A stretch of DNA of 5,171 nucleotides from Chitinophagales bacterium. GTDB lineage: Bacteria; Bacteroidota; Bacteroidia; Chitinophagales; CAIODY01. Below, one piece after another: positions 1-5,171 of the stretch (the stretch's first letter is position 1; each line of letters begins with the position of its first letter). Where the stretch lies: positions 830 to 6,000 of the forward strand of contig JAHEYX010000203.1 in assembly GCA_023251415.1 (NCBI GenBank), written 5' to 3'. A model generated the notes under the pieces. It was not told the origin of the DNA and made no database searches. It saw nothing but the letters and a program-made list of their open reading frames with translations. The position numbers and the translations under genes are program-made.

Positions 1-1
1 T

Positions 2-679
2 GATGATATCGAAGAATTAAAAAAACGCTTAGCAGCTGAACCTTCTATTGATGGTTTAGAATTGGCTTCTAAAGTTTCTACTCCTGCATCTTACTTTATT
101 GGTGATCCTAATGCACCTAAAAAAGTAGCAGTAATGGACTTTGGCGTTAAACGCAATATCTTAAACAGCTTAGCTCAACGCGGTTGTTATTTACAAGTTT
201 TTCCGGCCAAAACACCATTAGCTGAAGTATTAAAATGGAAACCCGACGGTTTTTTTATCAGTAATGGCCCCGGCGATCCTGCGGCTATGGATTACGCGAT
301 TCAAACCGTAAAAGAAATGCTGCAAACACCAATTCCATTGTTTGGTATTTGCTTAGGGCATCAGTTGTTGGCATTAGCCTGTGGTGCCTCTACTTATAAA
401 ATGCATCGCGGACATCGCGGTATTAATCATCCGGTTAAAAATTTAAGAACCGGTAAATGCGAAATCACTTCACAAAATCATGGTTTTGCTGTAAATGAAG
501 CTGCCGTAAAAGCTTTGCCGGAATTAGAAATAACACATATCAACCTTAACGACGATACCATTGAAGGAATACGCTTAAAAGGTAAAAACGTGTTTAGCGT
601 TCAATACCATCCCGAAAGCAATCCCGGTCCGCATGATAGCCGTTATTTGTTTGATGAGTTTGTAGCACTATTGAATTAA
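2..679 (+). CDS. carA: Carbamoyl-phosphate synthase small subunit, C-terminal part (5' end outside window)
   Basis: This is the glutaminase subunit of carbamoyl-phosphate synthetase. It hydrolyses glutamine and passes ammonia to CarB for carbamoyl phosphate, used in pyrimidine and arginine synthesis in the cytoplasm. The frame is open from base 2 and gives 225 visible residues. The family is usually about 360-380 residues, so roughly the first 140 are missing; the TTG at 62 is internal, not a start. The fragment opens at the end of the small-chain domain (SIDGLELASKVST). The class I glutamine amidotransferase domain follows: KVAVMDFGVKRNIL at its start, the oxyanion-strand motif SNGPGDPA, the nucleophile elbow FGICLGHQ with the catalytic Cys codon at 350-352, and QYHPES with catalytic His at 608-610 and Glu at 614-616. 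All triad residues are present, so the enzyme looks functional. No carB follows within the window. No clear terminator is visible after the stop codon. Confidence 0.
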   Translation, partial: DDIEELKKRLAAEPSIDGLELASKVSTPASYFIGDPNAPKKVAVMDFGVKRNILNSLAQRGCYLQVFPAKTPLAEVLKWKPDGFFISNGPGDPAAMDYAIQTVKEMLQTPIPLFGICLGHQLLALACGASTYKMHRGHRGINHPVKNLRTGKCEITSQNHGFAVNEAAVKALPELEITHINLNDDTIEGIRLKGKNVFSVQYHPESNPGPHDSRYLFDEFVALLN

Positions 680-768
680 TAACGAACAAACTGCTTTAAC
701 TGCCCTCGGCTAATTTTCGTTTTAGATTGCTTAACAGATTACTGCTAACACATCTAAAAAAAATACTG

Positions 769-776
769 TAATTTTA
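769..776 (+). promoter_or_regulatory. Weak candidate -7 element upstream of the TPR gene
   Basis: TAATTTTA matches the Bacteroidota -7 consensus TAnnTTTG at seven of eight positions and lies about 47 bases before the ATG at 824. No TTG is found at the expected -33 distance, so support is weak. A second seven-of-eight match, TAATTTTC at 711-718, also lacks a -33 partner. The 144-base gap after carA (680-823) otherwise holds nothing I can identify: no tRNA, no convincing hairpin and no Shine-Dalgarno sequence before 824. Confidence 0.
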
Positions 777-823
777 TGCGAAAGCAGCAAGCTTAGCGTT
801 ATGCTTCTAATTCTGCATCCACT

Positions 824-2677
824 ATGTTAAAAAAACTATTATTAGGCACTTGGGTACTGTTGGTGCTTGCATCAATACCGCAACTTAGTCTTGCTCAAAC
901 GCAAGAGGATATTGATTTGGCTGATGCTTACTACAAGAATAATGAAATGGAAAAAGCGGTGGCCTTGTATGATAAAATATATGCAAAGAAATCGGATGAT
1001 ATCGGCATTTATACTAAATACCTTGCTGTATTGCGTTCATTAAAGCAATACGATAAGGCCGAAAAAGCTATTAAAAAGCAAATTAAAAATCGCCCGCAAG
1101 AACCGGCCTTTTTATTTGACTTAGCACAGTTGTATTTGCAAATGGGAAATGGCAAAAAATCGGACGAGCAAAAGCAATTGCTGATTAAAAATTTGAAGAA
1201 TCCGGATGATGAACAGATTCGCAAAACAGCCAAATTATTTTTAGAATACGGATTGCTTGATAATGCTATTGAAGCCTATGAAAAAGGCAATAAAATTTTT
1301 AACGATGAAAATCATTATGCATACGAAATAGGCACCATTTATGGCAAACAAGGAAAGATTGCCGAATTGTTTACGATGATGCTGAAGGTTTTGGATCAAA
1401 ATCCTCAACAACTGCAAGCAACAAAAAATGTATTGCAAAATTATTTAACCAACGATCAAGCCATGTTGGATTTGCAAACTTTGTTGTTCAAGAAAATTCA
1501 ACACGACCCTAATGATCTTACCTATCCGGATTTGTTGATATGGAGTTATTTGCAACGTAAAGATTTTGAATCGGCATTAGAGCAAGTTAAAGCCTTAGAT
1601 CGTCGATTTAAAGAAGAAGGAGAAAAGGTGATGGAAGTAGCACGTTTAGCTACTGAAGAAAAAGACTATGATGCTGCAGCCAATGCTTATGATTATGTAA
1701 TTAGCTTAGGTGAAAATGCAGCCAATTATTATGTGGCTCGGAATGCTTCATTAAAGGTTCGTCGTTTAAAAATAACCCAAACCGACAACTATACCGAAAG
1801 TGATTTAAAAGCGTTGAAAAAAGCCTATTTAAGCGCCATTGCCGACTTCGACAAACACCACCGTCGTAATGAAGTAATTGAATCTGATCGCGATTTAGCA
1901 GAGTTAGAAGCATTGTATTTACATGACGTTGATACAGCCATACTCATCTTAAAAGATTTGATTGATAATAATCCGCTTGAAATACACGCCTTATGCAAAG
2001 CGAAATTAAACCTTGGTGATTACTATCTTATCAGTGGTGAACCTTGGGAAGCTACTTTATTGTATTCACAAGTAGATAAAGCTTTACCCGGTGAAGAACT
2101 TAGTGAATTGGGAAAATTCAAAAATGCCAAATGGAGTTATTTCTTTGGAGATTTCGAATGGGCACAAGCGCAAATGGATGTACTTAAAAGCAGTACCAGT
2201 GATGTTATTGCAAATGATGCGCTCGACTTATCCATCTTCTTAACCGAAAACTTAGGCAGTGGCGGCGATAGCATTGTAAACAGCAATGCCATGAAACAAT
2301 TTGCGAAAGCCGATTTGTTGGTGTTTCAAAATAAAATTACAGCAGCATTAGCCTCATACGACAGTATCGGGATTAATTACAAAGAAAATAATTTAGCCGA
2401 CAATATTGCCTTTGCAAAAGCGAACATATTCATCGAACAAAAAAAGTATGAAGAAGCCGTTAGCTTGTTGGATGAAATTGGATTGAAATGGAGCGATGAT
2501 ATTTTGGGTGATGATGCACTGTACACTAAAGCCGAGTTGTTTGAAACCAAGCTCAACAAAAAGAAGGAAGCCATGGATTTGTACAGTGATTTATTGGTCA
2601 AATTTCCGGGCAGTACCTTTGCAGTAGATGCACGCAAACGCTTCCGCGCCTTACGTGGCGATAAATTATCGGAGTGA
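824..2677 (+). CDS. Secreted/periplasmic tetratricopeptide-repeat protein, function unknown
   Basis: The product is a 617-residue protein. Residues 1-24 form a signal peptide: basic MLKK, a hydrophobic stretch, then a cleavage site after LSLA, with Gln25 as the likely mature N-terminus. No lipobox Cys is present, so a soluble periplasmic protein is more likely than a lipoprotein. The rest is almost entirely helical TPR-like hairpins. Clear units lie near residues 31-55, 63-90, 134-160, 168-195, 236-262, 270-297, 395-425, 430-455, 530-552 and 566-596. The last unit carries the typical ALYTKAELFE and LVKFPGSTFAVDARKRFR pattern seen at the C-terminus of many Bacteroidota TPR proteins. Residues about 310-390 fit the TPR pattern poorly and are rich in charged residues. 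There are no catalytic motifs; a scaffold or protein-binding role is the usual inference for such proteins, but the partner is unknown. The ATG at 824 is supported because it directly begins the signal peptide. The gene is separated from carA by 144 bases and is probably transcribed separately. Confidence 0.
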   Translation: MLKKLLLGTWVLLVLASIPQLSLAQTQEDIDLADAYYKNNEMEKAVALYDKIYAKKSDDIGIYTKYLAVLRSLKQYDKAEKAIKKQIKNRPQEPAFLFDLAQLYLQMGNGKKSDEQKQLLIKNLKNPDDEQIRKTAKLFLEYGLLDNAIEAYEKGNKIFNDENHYAYEIGTIYGKQGKIAELFTMMLKVLDQNPQQLQATKNVLQNYLTNDQAMLDLQTLLFKKIQHDPNDLTYPDLLIWSYLQRKDFESALEQVKALDRRFKEEGEKVMEVARLATEEKDYDAAANAYDYVISLGENAANYYVARNASLKVRRLKITQTDNYTESDLKALKKAYLSAIADFDKHHRRNEVIESDRDLAELEALYLHDVDTAILILKDLIDNNPLEIHALCKAKLNLGDYYLISGEPWEATLLYSQVDKALPGEELSELGKFKNAKWSYFFGDFEWAQAQMDVLKSSTSDVIANDALDLSIFLTENLGSGGDSIVNSNAMKQFAKADLLVFQNKITAALASYDSIGINYKENNLADNIAFAKANIFIEQKKYEEAVSLLDEIGLKWSDDILGDDALYTKAELFETKLNKKKEAMDLYSDLLVKFPGSTFAVDARKRFRALRGDKLSE

Positions 2678-2680
2678 TAC

Positions 2681-2699
2681 TCGATTCAGTTGTAATCGA
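2681..2699 (+). terminator. Weak hairpin just after the TPR gene
   Basis: TCGATT (2681-2686) and AATCGA (2694-2699) can form a perfect six-base-pair stem with a seven-base loop, starting four bases after the TPR stop codon. Only a short, interrupted T tract (CATTTTAAATT) follows about seven bases later. It may be a poor terminator or chance. The better hairpin at 2798-2823 could also stop + strand transcription, though two C-A mismatches weaken it in that direction. Confidence 0.
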
Positions 2700-2792
2700 A
2701 CACCCATTTTAAATTAATAATAAATAAGGTAATGAAAGTGCAGGTAAATTAATTTAAGTAAATTTAACAAATCACGTTATATTTAAGAGCAT

Positions 2793-2823
2793 AAAAAAAG
2801 ACCTGCCATTGCTGACAAGTCTT
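2793..2823 (-). terminator. Rho-independent terminator of the - strand small RNA
   Basis: Read on the - strand, AAGACUUGUC (2823-2814) pairs with GGCAGGUCUU (2807-2798). This gives ten base pairs, two of them G-U, around a six-base loop AGCAAU. A run of seven U (2799-2793) follows, overlapping the end of the stem. Orientation is informative: on the + strand the two G-U pairs become C-A mismatches and the trailing T tract is broken (TTATTTCTT). The element is therefore best built as a - strand terminator. No - strand protein gene lies upstream for it to terminate, which points to a short non-coding transcript. Confidence 0.
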
Positions 2824-2880
2824 ATTTCTTAAACTTGGTTACGTTATCTAAAATAAATAAGAGGCTTTACCAAGCATTAC
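2793..2880 (-). ncRNA. Candidate structured small RNA, possible AbiF-associated RNA antitoxin
   Basis: A transcript of about 85-90 nt is predicted between a well-formed Bacteroidota promoter (2885-2913) and a strong - strand terminator. Two further helices can form. Helix A pairs CUUGGU (2874-2869) with ACCAAG (2839-2834), extendable by a G-U pair to 2875/2833. Helix B pairs UCUUAUUU (2862-2855) with AAAUAAGA (2827-2820). Their order A-B-A'-B' is that of an H-type pseudoknot; alternatively they are competing folds. B' shares four bases (2823-2820) with the base of the terminator stem. AACGTAA occurs twice, at 2883-2877 and 2845-2839. The longest ATG-started frame inside codes for only nine residues. 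The unit ends about 34 bases before a broken Abi_2/AbiF-type HEPN gene that points the other way. AbiF toxins are reported to be paired with a conserved RNA antitoxin, so that role is inferred from position. Alternatives are a general small RNA such as Rfam 6S-Flavo or Flavo-1, or an antisense RNA to the abi leader. I did not recognise a known RNA family. Confidence 0.
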
Positions 2881-2884
2881 GTTG

Positions 2885-2913
2885 CAAAGGTACTACTATT
2901 CTGAAAATGACAA
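2885..2913 (-). promoter_or_regulatory. Bacteroidota-type promoter driving the - strand small RNA
   Basis: The - strand carries TTG (2913-2911), an 18-base spacer and TACCTTTG (2892-2885), which is a perfect match to the -7 consensus TAnnTTTG and is followed by CAACG. Transcription should start near 2878-2881. This is the best promoter match I found in the window. Its -33 triplet directly abuts the possible GTG start of the divergent abi gene at 2914, so RNA polymerase bound here would overlap the abi translation start region. No convincing + strand promoter for abi was found between 2678 and 2913. Confidence 0.
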
Positions 2914-3126
2914 GTGAAGATGAACAACAACGATTTTAGAACCTATTTTTCGCCTGCTAGAACGAGTAGGTATTTACAAGCTACTTCCTATTCTACACCG
3001 CAAGCAATTCAACTTTATAAAGCCAATCTTAAATTAGAACAATCCTTTCATCCATTAATTGGAGTAGTAGAAGTTGTTTTGTGTAATGCCTTGACAGCAT
3101 TTTATGCAATCATTTTAATGACGTAA
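2914..3126 (+). CDS. N-terminal fragment of the broken Abi_2/AbiF gene
   Basis: This open frame gives 70 residues from GTG 2914, or 68 from ATG 2920, which I prefer as the start because it is an ATG and leaves room for the divergent promoter. It begins MNNNDFRTYFSPARTSRYLQ and ends in the off-frame tail IILMT. It carries the first helices of the family and no HEPN motif, so alone it should have no nuclease activity. It has no clear ribosome binding site; the region just upstream is A/G-rich (GAAAATGACAAGTGAAG). Confidence 0.
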   Translation: MKMNNNDFRTYFSPARTSRYLQATSYSTPQAIQLYKANLKLEQSFHPLIGVVEVVLCNALTAFYAIILMT

Positions 3127-3155
3127 ATTGGATTATTAATCAAAAGTCTGGTTTT

Positions 3156-3629
3156 ATGTCTGATGCTTCCTTGAAATTTATTCATAAAAAAACCGGCCAA
3201 TTACTTATTAATGATTTTTTAAAGAAAGCAGTAATTAAAGCCGAGAAACGACTTCTGAATGCAGGCTTACCTGTTACCAACGGCAAAGTAATTGCGGAAC
3301 AAACTTTGGGATTTTGGACAGATTTATATGAACTTCATCATTATAAACTGTTGTATGGTTATCCTATCAAAATATTTAAACATTTACCGTCAGGGTATGG
3401 TCGAAAGCAAGTTGTTGTTGCATTAACTAAAATTAGAAAATTTAGAAACCGCATTAATCATAATGAACCAATTTGCTTTAAAGGTCAACAAATAGAAACC
3501 AGTTCTACAGAAGAAGTTTATAAAGCTATAATTTCCATTTTAAACTGGATTGATCCAATTTTCCTGAACATTATTAATGATATTGATGAAGTTAGTTTAA
3601 AGCTTAATGAAGTTAAAAGTATAATCTAA
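3156..3629 (+). CDS. C-terminal HEPN fragment of the broken Abi_2/AbiF gene
   Basis: If translated from ATG 3156 this gives 157 residues containing the conserved GFW segment (residues 52-54) and the whole RX4H motif (R97 to H102, RNRINH, followed by NEP). The ATG is internal to the family's conserved KSGFMSD stretch, so it is not the native start. Independent translation of this piece cannot be excluded, because the catalytic motif is intact here and only the N-terminal helices are missing. There is no recognisable Shine-Dalgarno sequence before 3156. Confidence 0.
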   Translation: MSDASLKFIHKKTGQLLINDFLKKAVIKAEKRLLNAGLPVTNGKVIAEQTLGFWTDLYELHHYKLLYGYPIKIFKHLPSGYGRKQVVVALTKIRKFRNRINHNEPICFKGQQIETSSTEEVYKAIISILNWIDPIFLNIINDIDEVSLKLNEVKSII

Positions 3630-3691
3630 GTTTATAAATTTCATTTCCATTCTTTCAATAGTAATTCTTCCTTCGTTAAACATTTCCGTAG

Positions 3692-3699
3692 TAGTTTTG
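3692..3699 (+). promoter_or_regulatory. Candidate promoter -7 element of the alcohol dehydrogenase gene
   Basis: TAGTTTTG is a perfect match to the Bacteroidota -7 consensus TAnnTTTG and lies 21 bases before ATG 3721, predicting a short leader. The -33 region has TTCG (3672-3675) rather than TTG, so the promoter is incomplete. The element also argues against starting the protein at TTG 3697, which lies inside it. The gap 3630-3720 holds nothing else I can identify; no terminator hairpin follows the abi remnant. Confidence 0.
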
Positions 3700-3720
3700 T
3701 TTACTAAAAAAAACTATTCC

Positions 3721-4764
3721 ATGAACGCAACGAAAGCCTTTGCAGCTCAATCCTCAACAAGCCCTTTAGCACCACACGATATTCCGCGCCGTGAACCACA
3801 AGCCAATGATGTTCAAATCGATATTATGTATTGCGGTGTTTGTCACAGTGATATTCATACTGCTCGTAATGAATGGGGCGGAACCAAATACCCATGCGTT
3901 CCGGGTCATGAAATTGTTGGTCGTGTTTCTGCGATTGGTTCTAATGTAACCCGCTTTAAAGTTGGTGATTTGGCAGGTATCGGTTGTTTGGTAGACAGTT
4001 GTCGCGAGTGCGATAATTGCAAACAAGGTTTACAACAATATTGCGACAACGGTATAGTCGGCACTTACAATGGTAAAACGAGTGATGGTACGCCTCATAC
4101 TTTTGGTGGTTACAGTAAACAAATAGTAGCGGATGAAAGTTTCGTATTGCATATTTCTGATCGCTTACCATTAGCCGGTGTTGCACCTTTATTGTGTGCA
4201 GGAATCACTACTTATTCCCCTTTACGTCATTGGAAAGTTGGAGTCGGTCATAAAATTGGCGTATTGGGCTTAGGCGGCTTAGGACATATGGCTGTTAAAC
4301 TTGCTTCTTCCTTTGGAGCCGAAGTAACCATGATCAGCCACTCGGCACACAAAGAAGCGGATGCTAAACGATTAGGCGCTACCCATTTTTTATTAAGCAG
4401 CGATAAAGGACAAATGAATAAAGCACTAAAAACATTCGACTTTATTTTAAATACCGTTTCTGCACCGCACGATTACAATACCTATTTGCAATTGCTCAAA
4501 ACTAACGGCACCATGATTTGTGTTGGCGCACCTATTGAACCCGCAAAAATTCCATCGTTTAGCTTAATCGGCCAACGCCGCAGTTTGGTTGGATCGTTAA
4601 TAGGCGGTATTCCTGAAACACAAGAAATGTTAGATTATTGTGCCGAAAAAGGCATTACTTCAGACGTTGAAATTATTCCGATTCAACAAATTAATGAAGC
4701 TTACGAACGTATGCTAAAAGGCGATGTGAAATACCGTTTTGTGATCGACATGCAATCGCTGTAA
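3721..4764 (+). CDS. NAD(P)-dependent zinc alcohol dehydrogenase / aldehyde reductase, YahK-CAD type
   Basis: The product is a complete 347-residue medium-chain zinc dehydrogenase, close in length and motif order to E. coli YahK (about 349 residues) and the cinnamyl alcohol dehydrogenase group. It should reversibly reduce aldehydes to alcohols in the cytoplasm. Catalytic zinc ligands are C41 in CGVCHSDIH, H63 and E64 in PGHEIVG, and C159 in PLLCAGITTYSPLRHW. The structural zinc site is intact, with C94, C97, C100 and C108. The Rossmann motif GLGGLG is at residues 183-188. The following HSAHK at 207-211 resembles the Ser/Lys environment of NADP(H)-preferring members, so NADPH is the likelier cofactor. 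The C-terminal GGIPETQEMLDYCAE and INEAYERMLKGDVKYRFVID are hallmarks of this subgroup. ATG 3721 is preferred to the upstream in-frame TTG at 3697 because homologues start at MxxxKAxAA and the TTG falls within the promoter. The gene appears monocistronic, with its own promoter and a strong terminator. The physiological substrate cannot be told from sequence; general aldehyde detoxification is plausible. Confidence 0.
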   Translation: MNATKAFAAQSSTSPLAPHDIPRREPQANDVQIDIMYCGVCHSDIHTARNEWGGTKYPCVPGHEIVGRVSAIGSNVTRFKVGDLAGIGCLVDSCRECDNCKQGLQQYCDNGIVGTYNGKTSDGTPHTFGGYSKQIVADESFVLHISDRLPLAGVAPLLCAGITTYSPLRHWKVGVGHKIGVLGLGGLGHMAVKLASSFGAEVTMISHSAHKEADAKRLGATHFLLSSDKGQMNKALKTFDFILNTVSAPHDYNTYLQLLKTNGTMICVGAPIEPAKIPSFSLIGQRRSLVGSLIGGIPETQEMLDYCAEKGITSDVEIIPIQQINEAYERMLKGDVKYRFVIDMQSL

Positions 4765-4778
4765 ACTATTCGCATTAC

Positions 4779-4830
4779 AAAAAAAGAGGATCGTCCACAA
4801 CTGTTACTGTTAAGGGCTATCCTCTTTTTT
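4779..4830 (+). terminator. Strong rho-independent terminator after the dehydrogenase gene
   Basis: A7-GAGGAT (4779-4791) pairs with ATCCTC-T6 (4819-4830), giving a twelve-base-pair stem that starts 15 bases after the stop codon. Inside it, after a single C/T mismatch, GTCC (4793-4796) pairs with GGGC (4814-4817), leaving a loop of about 17 bases. The T run follows on the + strand and the A run gives an equivalent U tract on the - strand, so it could act in both directions. It insulates the dehydrogenase from the next gene. Confidence 0.
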
Positions 4831-4831
4831 A

Positions 4832-4862
4832 TTGCGGTTTAGCAAAGTTATTAGTACTTTTA
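4832..4862 (+). promoter_or_regulatory. Promoter of the secreted EEP-family gene
   Basis: TTG (4832-4834), a 20-base spacer and TACTTTTA (4855-4862, seven of eight to TAnnTTTG) form a plausible Bacteroidota promoter placed directly after the terminator. Transcription would start near 4867-4869, leaving a leader of only about 12-14 bases before ATG 4881. Confidence 0.
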
Positions 4863-4880
4863 ACGTTCATCCACCCCACT

Positions 4881-5171
4881 ATGAAATTTACCACTAATTT
4901 ATTAGCAACTGTCATTATATTATTTACAGCATATACCGTTCATGCTCAGGATACGATTCAATTTATGTCGTATAATTTATTGCATTATTATTCATCGCCA
5001 GCCGATTCAGTAACGCGCAATCCATTTTATCGCACTATTGTTAATGCAGTTCATCCCGATATTATGGCTACTTGTGAAGTGGTGGATGCCAACAGCTCGG
5101 CTAATTTTCTTGCACAAGTTTTGAAAGGCGTAGACACCAATTATGCGCGTGCTCCATTCATCACCGGTTTC
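4881..5171 (+). CDS. Secreted endonuclease/exonuclease/phosphatase-family protein, N-terminal part (3' end outside window)
   Basis: Ninety-seven residues are visible and the frame is open to the window edge. Residues 1-22 are a signal peptide: MKFTTNLL, a hydrophobic core, then cleavage after VHA with QDT following. The protein is therefore exported to the periplasm, surface or medium. The mature part opens with the EEP-fold signature: IQFMSYNLLHYY (Y31-N32, the first metal-site Asn), an arginine helix (RNPFYRTIVNAV), HPDIMATCEV with E66 at the position of the conserved metal-binding Glu (QEV in most members), then a FLAQVL helix. This superfamily uses a divalent metal to cleave phosphodiester or phosphomonoester bonds in nucleic acids or other phosphate esters. 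The catalytic Asp and His residues lie beyond the window, so activity and any C-terminal sorting domain cannot be judged. ATG 4881 is preferred because it begins the signal peptide and sits just after the promoter at 4832-4862. Confidence 0.
   Translation, partial: MKFTTNLLATVIILFTAYTVHAQDTIQFMSYNLLHYYSSPADSVTRNPFYRTIVNAVHPDIMATCEVVDANSSANFLAQVLKGVDTNYARAPFITGF

Larger units (their letters stand above)
2914..3629 (+). pseudogene. Frameshifted Abi_2/AbiF-family HEPN protein (putative abortive-infection RNase toxin)
   Basis: Two overlapping frames together encode one Abi_2/AbiF-like protein of about 236 residues. The first frame runs from GTG 2914 or, more likely, ATG 2920, and stops at 3124-3126. 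The second is open from 3087 to the stop at 3627-3629. Reading on in the second frame from about 3108 gives HFNDVNWIINQKSGFMSD, which continues smoothly from VVEVVLCNALTAFYA. One lost base, for example one A from a GCAAAT ancestor at 3106-3110, explains the break. Family signs are the N-terminal helix with LEVxLxNAL-like spacing, the AEQTLGFWTDLYELHHYKLL segment (the GFW region), and RKFRNRINHNEP, where R at 3444-3446 and H at 3459-3461 form the HEPN RX4H ribonuclease motif. Family members act in abortive infection or as toxins that cleave RNA. The gene is AT-rich (14 of 60 bases G+C at 3421-3480, against 29 of 60 at 4261-4320 in the reductase), in keeping with transfer. I see no slippery heptamer in the right phase, so decay or a sequencing error is likelier than programmed frameshifting. 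Confidence 0.

Noticed and set aside
801..830. Nine-codon ORF (ATG 801 to TAA 830) overlapping the TPR start codon in another frame, a possible translational coupling leader
   Set aside because: There is no ribosome binding site and no recognisable leader peptide; an ORF this short is expected by chance in this sequence.
1009..1233. Antisense open frame on the - strand within the TPR gene, with similar ones at 1241-1438, 1701-1913, 2377-2637, 3766-4026 and 3956-4186
   Set aside because: They lie opposite well-supported genes, show no family motifs and have no promoter signals; they are shadows of the coding strand.
2798..2823. Hairpin read as the + strand terminator of the TPR gene
   Set aside because: On the + strand two stem positions become C-A mismatches and the following T tract is interrupted, and it lies 120 bases after the stop codon. 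It fits the - strand better, though some bidirectional use is possible.
2793..2913. CRISPR-like or type III toxin-antitoxin tandem repeat array upstream of abi
   Set aside because: Only one seven-base motif is repeated, and only twice; there is no array of regular repeats.
3100..3120. Programmed -1 frameshift joining the two abi frames
   Set aside because: The frame change has the right sign, but no X XXY YYZ heptamer is in phase in the overlap; a one-base deletion in an A run is simpler.
3697..3720. Upstream TTG start for the alcohol dehydrogenase, adding eight residues
   Set aside because: The TTG lies within a perfect promoter -7 box and the added residues are not part of the family's usual N-terminus; ATG 3721 is preferred.
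4843..4850. Perfect - strand -7 box TAACTTTG that would transcribe leftward into the bidirectional terminator
   Set aside because: No TTG lies at the -33 distance (around 4868-4873), and the resulting RNA of a few tens of bases would be little more than the terminator hairpin.

Overview
The window looks like chromosomal DNA of a member of the Bacteroidota. The evidence is the style of the proteins (secreted TPR and nuclease proteins with short AT-coded signal peptides), start codons without a Shine-Dalgarno sequence, and promoters of the phylum's TTG / TAnnTTTG type. I cannot name the genus. Every gene I can recognise as protein-coding is on the + strand.

Layout: (1) 2-679, the 3' part of carA, the glutaminase subunit of carbamoyl-phosphate synthetase; its 5' end lies outside the window. 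(2) 824-2677, a secreted TPR-repeat protein of unknown role. (3) 2678-3720, an AT-rich accessory patch. It holds a gene of the Abi_2/AbiF family of HEPN proteins, broken by a frameshift near 3108. Directly upstream and divergent from it is a compact unit with a good promoter, about 85-90 nt of structured sequence and a rho-independent terminator, which I read as a small non-coding RNA gene on the - strand. (4) 3721-4764, a complete zinc-dependent YahK/cinnamyl-alcohol-dehydrogenase type aldehyde reductase with its own promoter and a strong terminator. (5) 4881 to the window end, the start of a secreted endonuclease/exonuclease/phosphatase-fold protein.

The carA, TPR, reductase and nuclease genes look like unrelated housekeeping or cell-envelope neighbours with separate signals, not a pathway operon. 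The item of real interest is the middle patch. AbiF proteins are described in the literature (from memory) as toxins stably paired with a conserved non-coding RNA antitoxin and as likely ancestors of Cas13. Here a HEPN Abi protein sits next to an unannotated small RNA with a possible pseudoknot. The pair is therefore a candidate RNA-antitoxin / HEPN-toxin module, apparently with a disabled toxin. The pairing is inferred from adjacency and structure and has not been demonstrated.
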